From: Chryseobacterium sp.
GTDB lineage: Bacteria; Bacteroidota; Bacteroidia; Flavobacteriales; Weeksellaceae
Direction of reading: 5' to 3'
DNA length: 64,000 nucleotides
Assembly: GCF_019236175.1 (NCBI RefSeq)
Contig: NZ_JAFAJM010000019.1
Span: 1-64,000 of the forward strand
The notes beneath the pieces were generated by a model, which was given only the letters and a program-made list of their open reading frames with translations, did no database searches and was not told the DNA's origin. Made by a program: the position numbers and the translations under genes. Positions 18,922 through 28,805 of the stretch are shown here, in pieces. The first letter of the stretch is position 1; every line of letters begins with the position of its first letter.

Positions 18922-21900
18922 ATGAAGCAATTACTTACAATCTCTATACAAAAGAGGTGGCTTATGCTTGCCCTCTTCCTTTTATTAGGTTTTTTCGGAT
19001 ATTATTCCTGGACCAAATTATCCATAGAAGCTTATCCTGATATCGCCGATGTAACTTCACAGGTGGTAACACAGGTTCCGGGGCTGGCTGCCGAAGAAGT
19101 GGAACAACAGATCACCATTCCTCTCGAACGATCTCTGAACGGGCTTCCGGGAATGCATGTCATGCGAAGCAAAAGTACTTTTGGACTGTCCATTATTACG
19201 CTGGTCTTCGATGACGGGATAGACGATTACTGGGCAAGACAGCGTATTCAGGAAAGACTCACGGATGTCACACTTCCTTATGGTGCACAACCCGGGCTTG
19301 ATCCCCTTACCTCTCCTATCGGCGAAGTCTATCGTTATATTATCGAAAGTAACAATCACAGCCTGCGGGAACTTACAGATCTACAGAAGTTCGTGATTAT
19401 CCCGCGTATTAAACAGGTTTCAGGAATTGCTGATGTTACCAATTTCGGGGGAATTACCACTCAGTTCCAGATCGAGCTGGATCCTCATAAACTCGAACAA
19501 TATGGTCTTTCGTTATCTGAAGTGACCGAAACTATTTCCAAAAATAACGTCAGTGCCGGCGGAAGTATGCTTCCCCGAGGAAATCTGGCATATGTCATCC
19601 GGGGAATAGGGCTGGTAAAAGATTTAAATGATCTTGGAAAAATTGTGGTAAAAACACAAAACGGGGTTCCGGTTTTCCTGAATGATGTAGGTACTCTGAA
19701 GTACGGAAATCTTGAGAGAAAAGGGATTCTTGGCTATACAGACAGAAAGCGAAATTATTCTGAAAGTGTGGAAGGAATTGTACTTCTGCTCAGAGGGCAA
19801 AATCCTTCACAGGTACTGGATGGAGTCCATCAGGCTATTGAGGAATTAAATAATGAAACATTACCTCCGGGGGTAAAAATTCATCCGTTTCTGGACAGAA
19901 CGGATCTGGTAAAAACAACCCTTCATACCGTCTCCCATACCCTTACTGAAGGAATCGTTCTGGTCATTATTGTATTGATCGTATTCCTTGGAAGCTGGCG
20001 TGGTGCCCTTCTGGTTGCTATTACAATTCCGCTGTCCCTGCTGTTTGCATTTATTCTGATGCATTTTACAAATATACCGGCTAATCTTCTTTCATTAGGA
20101 GCCATTGACTTCGGAATCATCGTAGACGGCGCCATTGTTATGCTGGAAACTATTCTGAAAAAAAGAGAAGAAGATCCGGAAGAAGCCCTTGAAGAGAAAA
20201 CGATTACCCAAAGAGTCATCGAAGTTGCCAAACCTATTTTCTTTTCCACCATTATTATTATTACAGCTTATCTTCCGCTGTTTGCATTCGAACGTGTTGA
20301 GAAAAAAATGTTTACTCCAATGGCATTTACGGTAGGCTATGCCTTATTCGGAGCTCTTGCCGTTGCATTGATTCTTATTCCGGGGCTGGCTTATGTCATC
20401 TATCGTAAGCCACAAAAGATCTACCACAACAAATGGCTGGAAAAAATAAGTAATGCATATGGAAAAAGAATAGAAAAGATTATGCAGACTCCTAAAAAGG
20501 TAATGATTCCGGTAAGTATCGTACTGATATCGGCAGGAATTCTCTCTTATACCGTAGGAAAAGATTTCCTTCCTGAGCTGGATGAAGGCTCCATCTGGCT
20601 GCAGGTACAACTGCCACCGGGTATTTCTTTAGCCAAATCAAAAGAAATGAGCGATACTCTTCGGGCCCGAACACTCAAGCATAAGGAAATTACCTACATG
20701 ATGATTCAGGCAGGACGTAATGATGACGGAACCGATCCATGGACCGCTTCCCACTTTGAGGTTTCCGTAGGAATAAAACCTTACAGCGAATGGCCTGCCG
20801 GAAAAACAAAAGCCGATCTGATTAAAGAGCTTGCTGCTGATTATAAAAATATGCCCGGATTCACTGTAGGTTTTTCACAACCGATGATTGACGGAGTAAT
20901 GGATAAAATCTCCGGAGCCCATAGCGAACTGGTTGTAAAAGTATATGGAGAAGATTTCAAAGAAACCAGAAGAATCGCTGAGAATGTGTTGTCAACTTTA
21001 AATAAAATTCCGGGGTCTGCAGATCTGGCCATCGATCAGGAACCCCCTTTACCTCAGCTGCAGATTATTGCTGACAGAGATAAAATCGCCCAGTACGGAC
21101 TGAACGTTGCCGATGTGGCAGACCTTATTGAAGTAGCATTGGGAGGAAAAGCTATTTCTCAAATCTTTATCGGCAATAAAGTATATGATATTTCCTGCCG
21201 GTATACAGAAGACAGCCGTGATACTCCGGATAAAATCGGAAATCTGATGCTGACCTCAGCTTCCGGAGCCAAAATTCCTTTATCACAGGTAGCAGAAGTA
21301 AAATTAAGCACAGGTGAGAGTACCATTACCCGAGAAATGAATAAAAGGCACCTTACCGTAAAGCTGAATTTAAGAGGTACCGATCTTTCTTCCTTCCTGA
21401 AAAAAGCTCAGGACAAGATTGAAAAAGACATTCAATATGATCACGAAAAATACCAGATTAAATGGGGCGGACAGTTTGAAAACCAAAACAGAGCCTATTC
21501 CAGACTGGCATTCATCGTTCCGTTAGCACTGGCTATTATGTTCCTGCTATTATATGGTGCTTTTGGAGACTTCAGACAGGCCTTGGTACTTATGTCTATT
21601 GTTCCTTTGGCATTATTCGGAGGGATGCTGGCGCTCAATATACGCGGAATGTCTCTTAATGTATCCTCAGCCGTAGGCTTTATCGCATTATTCGGAGTGG
21701 CTATCCAGAACGGAGTGATTATGATTTCTCATATTAATGATCTTCGTAAAAAAGGATATGAACTTAAACATGCTGTAACTAAAGGAGCCAGAGACCGTTT
21801 CAGACCAGTACTGATGACAGCAACCGTTGCCGTGATCGGGCTATTTCCGGCTTCTCTGGCTACAGGAATAGGTTCGGATGTGCAGCGTCCTTTGGCAACG

Positions 21901-22017
21901 GTAATTGTGTACGGATTAATGTTCTCTACTATTTTAACCCTGTTCGTTCTGCCTGCCATTTATTTTATGGCAGAAAGCCGTAACAAAAAACAAAATTTGG
22001 AATCAGATGAAAATTAA
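18922..22017 (+). CDS. CzcA-like heavy-metal RND efflux pump
   Basis: The 1031-residue inner-membrane proton/metal antiporter starts with the HME-RND signature SIQKRWLMLALFLLLGFFGYYSWTKL and AYPDIADV. The fourth transmembrane helix carries AIDFGIIVDGAIVMLET, with the two Asp residues typical of the Zn/Co/Ni (CzcA/CnrA) subgroups. This argues for divalent cations rather than Cu(I)/Ag(I). Two large periplasmic loops and twelve predicted helices fit the family. It starts 91 bases after the adaptor and overlaps the TolC-like gene by 11 bases. No metal-responsive regulator gene is adjacent. Confidence 0.93.
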   Translation: MKQLLTISIQKRWLMLALFLLLGFFGYYSWTKLSIEAYPDIADVTSQVVTQVPGLAAEEVEQQITIPLERSLNGLPGMHVMRSKSTFGLSIITLVFDDGIDDYWARQRIQERLTDVTLPYGAQPGLDPLTSPIGEVYRYIIESNNHSLRELTDLQKFVIIPRIKQVSGIADVTNFGGITTQFQIELDPHKLEQYGLSLSEVTETISKNNVSAGGSMLPRGNLAYVIRGIGLVKDLNDLGKIVVKTQNGVPVFLNDVGTLKYGNLERKGILGYTDRKRNYSESVEGIVLLLRGQNPSQVLDGVHQAIEELNNETLPPGVKIHPFLDRTDLVKTTLHTVSHTLTEGIVLVIIVLIVFLGSWRGALLVAITIPLSLLFAFILMHFTNIPANLLSLGAIDFGIIVDGAIVMLETILKKREEDPEEALEEKTITQRVIEVAKPIFFSTIIIITAYLPLFAFERVEKKMFTPMAFTVGYALFGALAVALILIPGLAYVIYRKPQKIYHNKWLEKISNAYGKRIEKIMQTPKKVMIPVSIVLISAGILSYTVGKDFLPELDEGSIWLQVQLPPGISLAKSKEMSDTLRARTLKHKEITYMMIQAGRNDDGTDPWTASHFEVSVGIKPYSEWPAGKTKADLIKELAADYKNMPGFTVGFSQPMIDGVMDKISGAHSELVVKVYGEDFKETRRIAENVLSTLNKIPGSADLAIDQEPPLPQLQIIADRDKIAQYGLNVADVADLIEVALGGKAISQIFIGNKVYDISCRYTEDSRDTPDKIGNLMLTSASGAKIPLSQVAEVKLSTGESTITREMNKRHLTVKLNLRGTDLSSFLKKAQDKIEKDIQYDHEKYQIKWGGQFENQNRAYSRLAFIVPLALAIMFLLLYGAFGDFRQALVLMSIVPLALFGGMLALNIRGMSLNVSSAVGFIALFGVAIQNGVIMISHINDLRKKGYELKHAVTKGARDRFRPVLMTATVAVIGLFPASLATGIGSDVQRPLATVIVYGLMFSTILTLFVLPAIYFMAESRNKKQNLESDEN

Positions 22018-23275
22018 AGTTCATTTTATCATCATATCTGCTGTTTTGCTTGGCATGACAGGCAGACTCAAGGCTCAGGAGAAAGAACTTATCCGTTTTG
22101 ATGAATATCTGAGTCTTGTCGGAAAAAACAACCTCGGATATGCAGCTCAGAAGTACAATGTAAGTATGGCAGATGCCGCCATTCAGACTGCAGGTATGTT
22201 TCCGGACCCTCAGCTGGAAATGGAAACAACCAATAACGGTGTGAATCAAAACATGGGCTATGTCTATGGTGCTTCCCTTGGCTGGACACTGGAAATGGGA
22301 AGAAAAAGGAAAGCCAGAATCAACCTCGCCAGAGATCAGTCAGAGCTGAGCAAAACCCAATTGCAGGATTTTTTCAGAAATCTACGGGCAGATGCCGGTT
22401 TAGGCTATATTGACGCATTAAAATCCAAAGCACTTCTGGAAGTGCAGCAGGACTCCTATAAAAATATACTGCAACTTGCCAAGTCAGACAGTATCCGGTA
22501 CCGGTTGGGAACCATATCTCTGGTTACTTCAAAACAGAGTAAACTGGAAGCAGCTTCTTTACTCAATGAAGTATATCAGGCTGAAAGCGCCGAACAACAG
22601 GCTTTAACCAGCCTGTCAGTATTTCTTAGTGATAATAAAATCACCGGTAGAGATGTAGTGGGGGATTTCACTGCTTTCAACAGAGATTTCAGCATTGATG
22701 AACTTATCGTTCATGCATTAAATGAAAGAGCAGATTTACTGGCTGCCAAACAAAACACACAGGTTGCCAAAAGCCAGATCAGTCTTGAAAGAGCGAACCG
22801 TAAAATTGATTTAGGAATCAGTGCCGGCGCAGAGCGTCATACCGAAGCGACCAATGAAATCGCTCCCTCACCTACTGTAAATGCAGTAAAACTGGGAGTC
22901 AGCATTCCTTTAAAATTTTCCAACAGGAGAAATGCAGGTTTAAAAATTGCAGAAATGGCCCATAGCCAGGCAGAAATTGAATACCAGCAAATCGAACAGA
23001 GCATACGGGCAGAGGTGATGCAGGCTTACCAGCAGTACATCGCAACCCAAAAGCAGGTAAAGCAATTTCATAACGGAATGCTTACCGAAGCCAAAAGTAT
23101 ACTGGAAGGAATCACCTACAGCTATAAAAGAGGAGAAAGCTCTATTCTGGAAGTATTAAATGCACAGAGAACCTATAATGGAATAAGAAAAGATTATTAT
23201 CAGGCTCTTGCAGATAATGCTACTGCCTTAATTGAACTTGAAAGAAAAGCGGGAATCTGGGATATTGAATTCTAG
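22007..23275 (+). CDS. TolC-family outer membrane channel, CzcC-like
   Basis: The 422-residue exported protein (signal peptide MKIKVHFIIISAVLLGMTGRLKAQE) has the two long repeated helical hairpins of outer-membrane efflux proteins. They are visible as LQDFFRNLRADAGLGYIDALKSKALLEVQQDSYK and, in the second half, QIEQSIRAEVMQAYQQYIATQKQVKQF. GESSILEVLNAQRTYNGIRKDYYQAL is a conserved C-terminal segment. It completes the tripartite metal efflux system. Its ATG lies inside the end of the pump gene (11-base overlap), indicating coupled translation. The terminator at 23295-23329 closes the operon. Confidence 0.9.
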   Translation: MKIKVHFIIISAVLLGMTGRLKAQEKELIRFDEYLSLVGKNNLGYAAQKYNVSMADAAIQTAGMFPDPQLEMETTNNGVNQNMGYVYGASLGWTLEMGRKRKARINLARDQSELSKTQLQDFFRNLRADAGLGYIDALKSKALLEVQQDSYKNILQLAKSDSIRYRLGTISLVTSKQSKLEAASLLNEVYQAESAEQQALTSLSVFLSDNKITGRDVVGDFTAFNRDFSIDELIVHALNERADLLAAKQNTQVAKSQISLERANRKIDLGISAGAERHTEATNEIAPSPTVNAVKLGVSIPLKFSNRRNAGLKIAEMAHSQAEIEYQQIEQSIRAEVMQAYQQYIATQKQVKQFHNGMLTEAKSILEGITYSYKRGESSILEVLNAQRTYNGIRKDYYQALADNATALIELERKAGIWDIEF

Positions 23276-23294
23276 AAAAAGCCTAACCTTTTTA

Positions 23295-23329
23295 AAAAGC
23301 CCTGAGATCAATTTGATTTCAGGGCTTTT
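23295..23329 (+). terminator. Terminator of the metal efflux operon
   Basis: AAAAGCCCTGA (23295-23305) pairs perfectly with TCAGGGCTTTT (23319-23329). It also faces the convergent DUF1801 gene and may act on both strands. Confidence 0.85.
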
Positions 23330-23330
23330 A

Positions 23331-23786
23331 TTATTTTATATATTGTAACTCATAAATTCCAATCCATTCTTCCGGAGTTATTCTCCGGCTCAGCTCGGCA
23401 ATTAAATCAAAAGGGATATCTTCCGGCTTTTTAAATCTGACACAGGACTTTCCCATATTCAGTTTTTTTTTGGAATGCTTTGGATATTCAGCAACAAACC
23501 ATTCAAGAAGCCCAGGGCCGGAATAGAGCCCCATATGATACAATGCGATAAAATTTTTCTGTGAAGCAAGATTAATAAAAGGCAGAGGAGTATTTGCCGT
23601 ACAATGATACCCTGCAGGATATGTTTTCAAAGGAACAGCCCAGCCTATCATCCCGTAACTTGTTGTTTCTTCAAAACCTTCCGGCAGATTGTCATTCACA
23701 GTATCAAACAGTTTTCTGAAAGCCTTTTGCCTTTCTTCAGGGATCTTCGAAATATAGTCTTCAACAGAGTCGGATGAAATTTGCAT
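23331..23786 (-). CDS. DUF1801 domain-containing protein
   Basis: The 151-residue soluble protein matches the DUF1801/YdhG family: YISKIPEERQKAFRKLFDTVNDNLPEGFEETTSYGMIGW at residues 10-48, then INLASQKNFIALYHMG and KLNMGKSCVRFKKPEDIPFDLI. The function is not established; the fold resembles frataxin-like or SRPBCC-like small domains in some annotations. There is no signal peptide. It is alone on its strand, ending just beyond the shared terminator. Confidence 0.85.
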   Translation of the reverse strand: MQISSDSVEDYISKIPEERQKAFRKLFDTVNDNLPEGFEETTSYGMIGWAVPLKTYPAGYHCTANTPLPFINLASQKNFIALYHMGLYSGPGLLEWFVAEYPKHSKKKLNMGKSCVRFKKPEDIPFDLIAELSRRITPEEWIGIYELQYIK

Positions 23787-23840
23787 TTTCAGTAAAGTTT
23801 TAGAGGTTTAAATTAATAAAAATCCGGGAGAATAAAGTAT

Positions 23841-23872
23841 AAAAAAGCAGCAGTATAATAACATACTGCCGC
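23841..23872 (-). terminator. Terminator of the T9SS cargo gene
   Basis: GCAGTAT (23850-23856) pairs with ATACTGC (23863-23869), extendable by neighbouring bases. On the minus strand a T-run follows. Confidence 0.65.
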
Positions 23873-23896
23873 CCCCACTTATTCACATTAAAAAAA

Positions 23897-25702
23897 TTAT
23901 TTTTTGATTGCTTTTACAGTAGATTGAGTCCCGTCTTTAAAGTGAAGGGTCACAAAATATAATCCTGAATTCAGCATATTGAGGTTGAGTTCTTTTAGAG
24001 GTCCGTCGACAGTTTTTATGATTCTGCCGGAAACATCAGCAACCGTAACGGTTTTCACTTCTCTGTTATCCGATATAAAGAGAATATCCTTAAACGGATT
24101 CGGATGAACTTCTGCTTTTCTAACCTGCCCCTTCACTTCTGAAGTACTCAGATTAGCATTTTCAACCGTGAAATCATCTACATAAAAATTATAATCGGCA
24201 CTATCATAGTTGGTTCCCGAAGTTCCATAAAAAGCGAATACGGTATTGGAACCGGTGTATCCCGTTAATGTATAGGTATAGGCATTGGATGTATTGGACG
24301 GGGTATTGTTTGCATCCCATGTCTGCAGGATTGTCCAGGTATTTCCGCCATCATTTGAAACGATAAAATGAACTATATCATCGGAACCCATCTGTGAAGC
24401 GGCTGTTCCCGAATATGTTGTTATTCCGTAATTGAATTTCACTCTGTAATTACCTGCAGAAAGATCAAAAGGTACTGTTTTAATCCAGCCTGTTCTGTTG
24501 GTACTGTATAAGTTCATATTGGCTGATCCGTTCGTGGCTCCGTTTAAGAAGTTGCGCTGAAACCAGTATGTTGAGGTTCCTGTAGGTCCGGTAGCAGGAC
24601 TTCCTCCAGAAACAGAGGTCTCCCAACAGGTCCCCGGAAAGACGGTAAAATCATTAGTGTAAGCAGGCACTACTGCTCCGCATAATGTGGTAAAACTTTT
24701 TGGGAATGACCAGGCGCTCTGGCCGGTTGTCGTACTGCAATGTGTTCTTACCCAATAATAATACGTTGTACTTGGAGATAAGTTCACCAGCAAATTTGAT
24801 GTTCCGGTTACATTTGAAAAATTAGGGATGGTACTGCCTGTAGGAGTTGTCGGGCTTGTACTGTAATAAATATCATGACTTACGGCCTGTGTTCCTGCAG
24901 GAACAGTCCATGAAATCTGTGCAGAATTGGCAGTAACGGTTCCTGTGTTGGCCAGTACCGGAGCTAAACAATCGGTATAAGCTTCTGCTGAAAAGGCAAA
25001 TATATTGGCTACTCCCGCGCTGTTGGTTTTGGTAATGGTAACACTCTGAATCGGTTTTGCCTGATTGGCTGCATCAATATTCAATACCGTCTGATATAAT
25101 CTGGGATTGGTTGAATTGGGTTCCAGTGAATCTGTGTTTCTAAGAATTCTCCCTATTCCCTGAATGGCAAAATTACTTCCGTTATACCAGTCTGAAATAC
25201 TTTGTCCTGTGAAGACCTGAGTTGTATTATCCGTAAAAGTCACGGTAATATTGACGGTAGATGTTCCGCTACCACTGGTGGAAAGCATATATAATTTAAA
25301 AGCCGCTACGGGATTCGTAAATACCAATGTTCCTGTATTGCTTCCCGTAGTATTGCTATTGATTCGAAGGGAATTGTTTCCGCTTAAATTTCCCAGCTGA
25401 AAGCTTAGCCCCGGTGTTGAAGCTACTGCTGAATTAATAATTCCGTTCGTGGGTAAACCGTAAGTAAGATCGGCACTGGTGGCAGTCAGTTTAAAATCTC
25501 TTGACACAAAATTGTAGGAAACTCCGTCAACATCTGTTGTGGTAGAAGTCATAGAAGACCCGATTCCGTTGGCGATGACGTCATCGGTATATCCGGACTG
25601 AACCGGCATTGTCTGAAAATTTTGCCCTATCAGAGCAGAAGCAGAAAACAGAGCAATAACAGGAATTGCTCTAAAAAATAAATCTATTGTCATTTTATTC
25701 AC
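23897..25702 (-). CDS. Secreted T9SS cargo protein with fibronectin type III-like domain
   Basis: The 601-residue protein has a signal peptide (IPVIALFSASALIGQ) and an N-terminal beta-rich domain. A fibronectin type III-like module follows near residues 245-340 (LANTGTVTANSAQISWTVPAGTQAVSHDIYYS...TYYYWVRTHC), then a second beta-sandwich with YRVKFNYGI and FYVDDFTVEN. The last 75 residues form a type A T9SS sorting domain (VHPNPFKDILFI...VSGRIIKTVDG...LNSGLYFVTLHFKDGTQSTVKAIKK). It is therefore exported across the outer membrane and attached or released. No catalytic motif was found; adhesion or binding is a guess. Confidence 0.85.
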   Translation of the reverse strand: MNKMTIDLFFRAIPVIALFSASALIGQNFQTMPVQSGYTDDVIANGIGSSMTSTTTDVDGVSYNFVSRDFKLTATSADLTYGLPTNGIINSAVASTPGLSFQLGNLSGNNSLRINSNTTGSNTGTLVFTNPVAAFKLYMLSTSGSGTSTVNITVTFTDNTTQVFTGQSISDWYNGSNFAIQGIGRILRNTDSLEPNSTNPRLYQTVLNIDAANQAKPIQSVTITKTNSAGVANIFAFSAEAYTDCLAPVLANTGTVTANSAQISWTVPAGTQAVSHDIYYSTSPTTPTGSTIPNFSNVTGTSNLLVNLSPSTTYYYWVRTHCSTTTGQSAWSFPKSFTTLCGAVVPAYTNDFTVFPGTCWETSVSGGSPATGPTGTSTYWFQRNFLNGATNGSANMNLYSTNRTGWIKTVPFDLSAGNYRVKFNYGITTYSGTAASQMGSDDIVHFIVSNDGGNTWTILQTWDANNTPSNTSNAYTYTLTGYTGSNTVFAFYGTSGTNYDSADYNFYVDDFTVENANLSTSEVKGQVRKAEVHPNPFKDILFISDNREVKTVTVADVSGRIIKTVDGPLKELNLNMLNSGLYFVTLHFKDGTQSTVKAIKK

Positions 25703-25891
25703 ATTTGAACGGTAAATTAAGAAAAATATTAATATAAAAAGAATATTTTTAATAAATATTCAATATTAATTCTGTTTAATGCTAATATTCACTATTTACC
25801 CATTTAAATTATCATGCCCGTAAAAGAAGAAATATAACCCTATGAGCCCCTTCTTCTTAGCGCTTAATTTTATTATTGGGAAATTAAATCT

Positions 25892-25899
25892 TATTTTTG
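25892..25899 (+). promoter_or_regulatory. -7 box of the aminotransferase gene
   Basis: TATTTTTG matches consensus, 20 bases before the ATG. A -33-like TTTA (25869-25872) lies 19 bases upstream. Confidence 0.55.
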
Positions 25900-25919
25900 T
25901 CATACAAATTTTTTAAACA

Positions 25920-27125
25920 ATGCCGAATATTTCAAACAGAGCACTGCACATGCCGCCATCGCCGGTAAGAAAACTAGTTCCTTTTGCATTACAAGCAAAA
26001 CAAAAAGGAATAAAAGTATACCACCTTAATATCGGGCAGCCTGATATTGAAACTCCGGAAACAGCTTTAAATGCTTTAAAAAATATTGATTTAAAAGTAT
26101 TGGAATATGCGCTTTCTGAAGGAAATATAGAATACAGAAAAGCCCTTACTGAATATTACCATTCTTTAGGTTTTTCAGATTTAACTCCTGACAATTTCAT
26201 TGTTACCAACGGAGGTTCTGAAGCTCTTAACTTTGCCATCTCTACTTTATGTGATGAAGGTGATGAAGTGATCATTCCTGAGCCTTATTATGCTAACTAC
26301 AATGGTTTCACCAGCACATTTGATGTTAATGTAGTAGCTGTCCCTTCTACAATTGATACGGGTTTTGCCCTTCCGCCTGTAGAAGAATTTGAAAAGAAAA
26401 TTACAGAAAAAACAAGAGCAATCATTATCTGTAATCCGGGTAACCCGACAGGATACCTGTACACTCGTGAAGAATTACAAAAACTTGCTGAGATTGCTTT
26501 AAAATATGATATTGTTATCATTTCCGATGAAGTATACAGAGAATATGTATATGACGGAAAACAGCAAATTTCTATGCTTGACTTCCCTGAACTCAGTGAA
26601 AATTGTATCATCATTGATTCCGAATCCAAGCGTTATTCTATGTGCGGAGTAAGAATCGGATGTATGGTAACCCGTTCGCAGAAGATTCGTAATGCAGCGA
26701 TGCTTTTTGCTCAGGCAAGATTAAGCCCTGTTCTTTTAGGACAGATTGCTGCAACGGCAGCTCACCAGAATGACGGACCTTACATCAGAGCCGTAAGAGA
26801 AGAATATACCCACAGAAGAAACATATTGGTAGACCTGCTTAATGCAATCCCGGGAGTTATTTGCCCTAAACCAAAAGGAGCGTTCTACTGTGTTGCTGAG
26901 CTTCCGGTAGACGATACAGAGAAATTTGCCCAGTGGTTACTGGAAAAATATTCCCTGAATAACGAAACTATTATGGTAGCTCCTGCAGGAGGATTCTACA
27001 GTAATCCTGAATTAGGTAAAAAGCAGGTAAGAATTGCTTATGTCCTGAAAGAAGAAGATTTAAGAAAAAGTGCCGAAATTCTTAAAGAAGCTCTAAAAAA
27101 ATACAGAGAAGAATTTAGCCTGTAA
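25920..27125 (+). CDS. Class I/II pyridoxal phosphate-dependent aminotransferase
   Basis: This 401-residue cytoplasmic enzyme belongs to aminotransferase fold type I, subgroup I-gamma-like aspartate/aromatic aminotransferases. Visible motifs are NIGQPDIETPE, the NPGNPTGYLYTREEL substrate/PLP loop, SDEVYREYVYDG with the PLP-phenol Asp and Tyr, and SESKRYSMCGVRIG with the Schiff-base Lys237. The C-terminal Arg in KKQVRIAYVLKEEDL should bind the substrate carboxylate. The exact amino acid is unclear. It heads a short run (lipoprotein, murB) with 3-5-base gaps, suggesting one operon. Confidence 0.92.
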   Translation: MPNISNRALHMPPSPVRKLVPFALQAKQKGIKVYHLNIGQPDIETPETALNALKNIDLKVLEYALSEGNIEYRKALTEYYHSLGFSDLTPDNFIVTNGGSEALNFAISTLCDEGDEVIIPEPYYANYNGFTSTFDVNVVAVPSTIDTGFALPPVEEFEKKITEKTRAIIICNPGNPTGYLYTREELQKLAEIALKYDIVIISDEVYREYVYDGKQQISMLDFPELSENCIIIDSESKRYSMCGVRIGCMVTRSQKIRNAAMLFAQARLSPVLLGQIAATAAHQNDGPYIRAVREEYTHRRNILVDLLNAIPGVICPKPKGAFYCVAELPVDDTEKFAQWLLEKYSLNNETIMVAPAGGFYSNPELGKKQVRIAYVLKEEDLRKSAEILKEALKKYREEFSL

Positions 27126-27130
27126 TTCAT

Positions 27131-27619
27131 ATGATGCCGACAACAAAAAACATACATCTGAAAATCCTGTTTTCGATCTTTTTGCTGTCGGCATTATTTT
27201 CCTGTGATCAAAAAAAAACGGTAAAAACCATCACCCCTAAAAATCCGGACGGAATTACTTTTATCAGTGTATCCAATATCGGCGGAAGTCTTGGTCAATA
27301 CAGGATTATCAAAATAACAGAAGACTCCATTGTAGCAGAAAAAGGAATTACATCCAACAAAACCCATACAGAATGGGCTTCCGCTATCAATACCAATACA
27401 TGGAAACAACTTATATCTTCTATCCGTACTGGAGATCTGGATGATATAAAAAGTTCTCCAAGTCAACAATCTGTAGACGGAATGGATGAAACTTTTCAGA
27501 TACGTACTCCTAAAAAATCACATATCTATGTCAATTCTTATGTTGATACCCTTCATTACAGGCAATTTCAACTGCTTAAAGAACAGATAGACAACATTCT
27601 CCCAAAAGAATATCAATAA
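27131..27619 (+). CDS. Small lipoprotein, function unknown
   Basis: The 162-residue product has a lipoprotein signal (LKILFSIFLLSALFSC, lipobox Cys near residue 25). The soluble part begins PDGITFISVSNIGGSLGQYRIIKITED. I recognise no family. The alternating beta-strand pattern and the segment TWKQLISSIRTGDLDDIKSSPSQQSVDG suggest a small folded envelope domain. It starts 5 bases after the aminotransferase stop and ends 3 bases before murB, so it is co-transcribed with both. Confidence 0.7.
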   Translation: MMPTTKNIHLKILFSIFLLSALFSCDQKKTVKTITPKNPDGITFISVSNIGGSLGQYRIIKITEDSIVAEKGITSNKTHTEWASAINTNTWKQLISSIRTGDLDDIKSSPSQQSVDGMDETFQIRTPKKSHIYVNSYVDTLHYRQFQLLKEQIDNILPKEYQ

Positions 27620-27622
27620 AAC

Positions 27623-28636
27623 ATGCAAGAAAATTTTTCCTTAAAACCTTACAATACATTTGGAGTTGATGCCAGAGCTCAGTACTTCAGTGAGGTCAAC
27701 ACTATTGCAGCATTAAAAGAAGCCCTTCATTTTGCAGATTCCCAATCTCTCCCACTTCTTTTTTTAGGAGGCGGAAGTAATATTCTGCTGACGAAGGATT
27801 TTAAAGGCCTTGCCATTAAACTGAATTTAAAGGGAATCACTGAAAAAAATATCAGTGACAATGAAGTTCTTGTCACGGCAAATGCCGGAGAAAACTGGCA
27901 TGAATTCGTTTTGTATTGCCTGCAAAAAAATTACGGCGGACTGGAAAACCTTTCTTTAATTCCGGGAAATGTGGGTACTTCTCCTATGCAGAATATCGGT
28001 GCATACGGAACTGAAATCAAAGATATTTTTGTCAGCTGTAACGTTCTGGATCTTGAAGACAATGAAGTGAAAACATTCGGTCTTGAAGATTGCAGATTTG
28101 GTTACAGGGATTCTATTTTCAAGCAGGAAGGAAAAGACAGATATGTTATTCTGGAAGTGAGTTTTAAATTAACCACAAAAAATCACCTTATTAAAACAGC
28201 ATACGGAGCCATTACTTCTGAACTGCAAAATATGGGGATTGAAAAACCCACTATTCAGGATGTTTCTCAGGCAGTCATCAACATCAGACAAAGTAAATTG
28301 CCGGATCCTAAAGTCATTGGAAATGCCGGTAGCTTTTTCAAAAACCCGACCATTCCCTTAGCTCAGTTTGAAATATTACAGCAAAAATTTGAAAACATTC
28401 AGGGATATCCTAACGGAGATAAAGTGAAAGTTCCCGCCGGATGGCTGATTGAACAATGCGGCTGGAAAGGAAAACAAATCGGAAATGTAGCTTCTCATAA
28501 ATTGCAGTCACTGGTTATCATCAATGCAACAGGGGCAGCTACCGGAAAAGAAATTTTTGATTTTTCTACCGAGATTATCAATTCGGTAAAAGAAAAATTC
28601 GGGATAGAACTCGAACGGGAAGTGAATATCATGTAA
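27623..28636 (+). CDS. murB: UDP-N-acetylmuramate dehydrogenase MurB
   Basis: This 337-residue FAD enzyme reduces UDP-GlcNAc-enolpyruvate, the MurA product, to UDP-MurNAc with NADPH. The type I family marks are clear: KPYNTFGVDARAQYF at the N-terminus, FLGGGSNILLTKDF in the FAD site, IPGNVGTSPMQNIGAYG, FGYRDSIFK, and GNAGSFFKNP with the catalytic Ser. The length fits the E. coli type. It sits 3 bases after the lipoprotein gene. A terminator at 28649-28680 follows. Together with murA at 8123 it supplies the first two steps of muramyl precursor synthesis in this window. Confidence 0.96.
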   Translation: MQENFSLKPYNTFGVDARAQYFSEVNTIAALKEALHFADSQSLPLLFLGGGSNILLTKDFKGLAIKLNLKGITEKNISDNEVLVTANAGENWHEFVLYCLQKNYGGLENLSLIPGNVGTSPMQNIGAYGTEIKDIFVSCNVLDLEDNEVKTFGLEDCRFGYRDSIFKQEGKDRYVILEVSFKLTTKNHLIKTAYGAITSELQNMGIEKPTIQDVSQAVINIRQSKLPDPKVIGNAGSFFKNPTIPLAQFEILQQKFENIQGYPNGDKVKVPAGWLIEQCGWKGKQIGNVASHKLQSLVIINATGAATGKEIFDFSTEIINSVKEKFGIELEREVNIM

Positions 28637-28648
28637 TATAAAAACAGG

Positions 28649-28680
28649 AAGGCTGATTCGGGAGTGAAACAGCCTTTTTT
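28649..28680 (+). terminator. murB terminator
   Basis: AAGGCTG (28649-28655) pairs with CAGCCTT (28670-28676), followed by a long T-run. Confidence 0.8.
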
Positions 28681-28805
28681 TATTTTTATAAAATATTTAT
28701 ATCAGCTTTTTAATGTTAAAACAACAGGCCCCCTTACCCACTTCAAAATCAAAATCCACCTGATACTTATAAAATCATTATTTTAGCTGAAAAATACAGC
28801 ACAGC

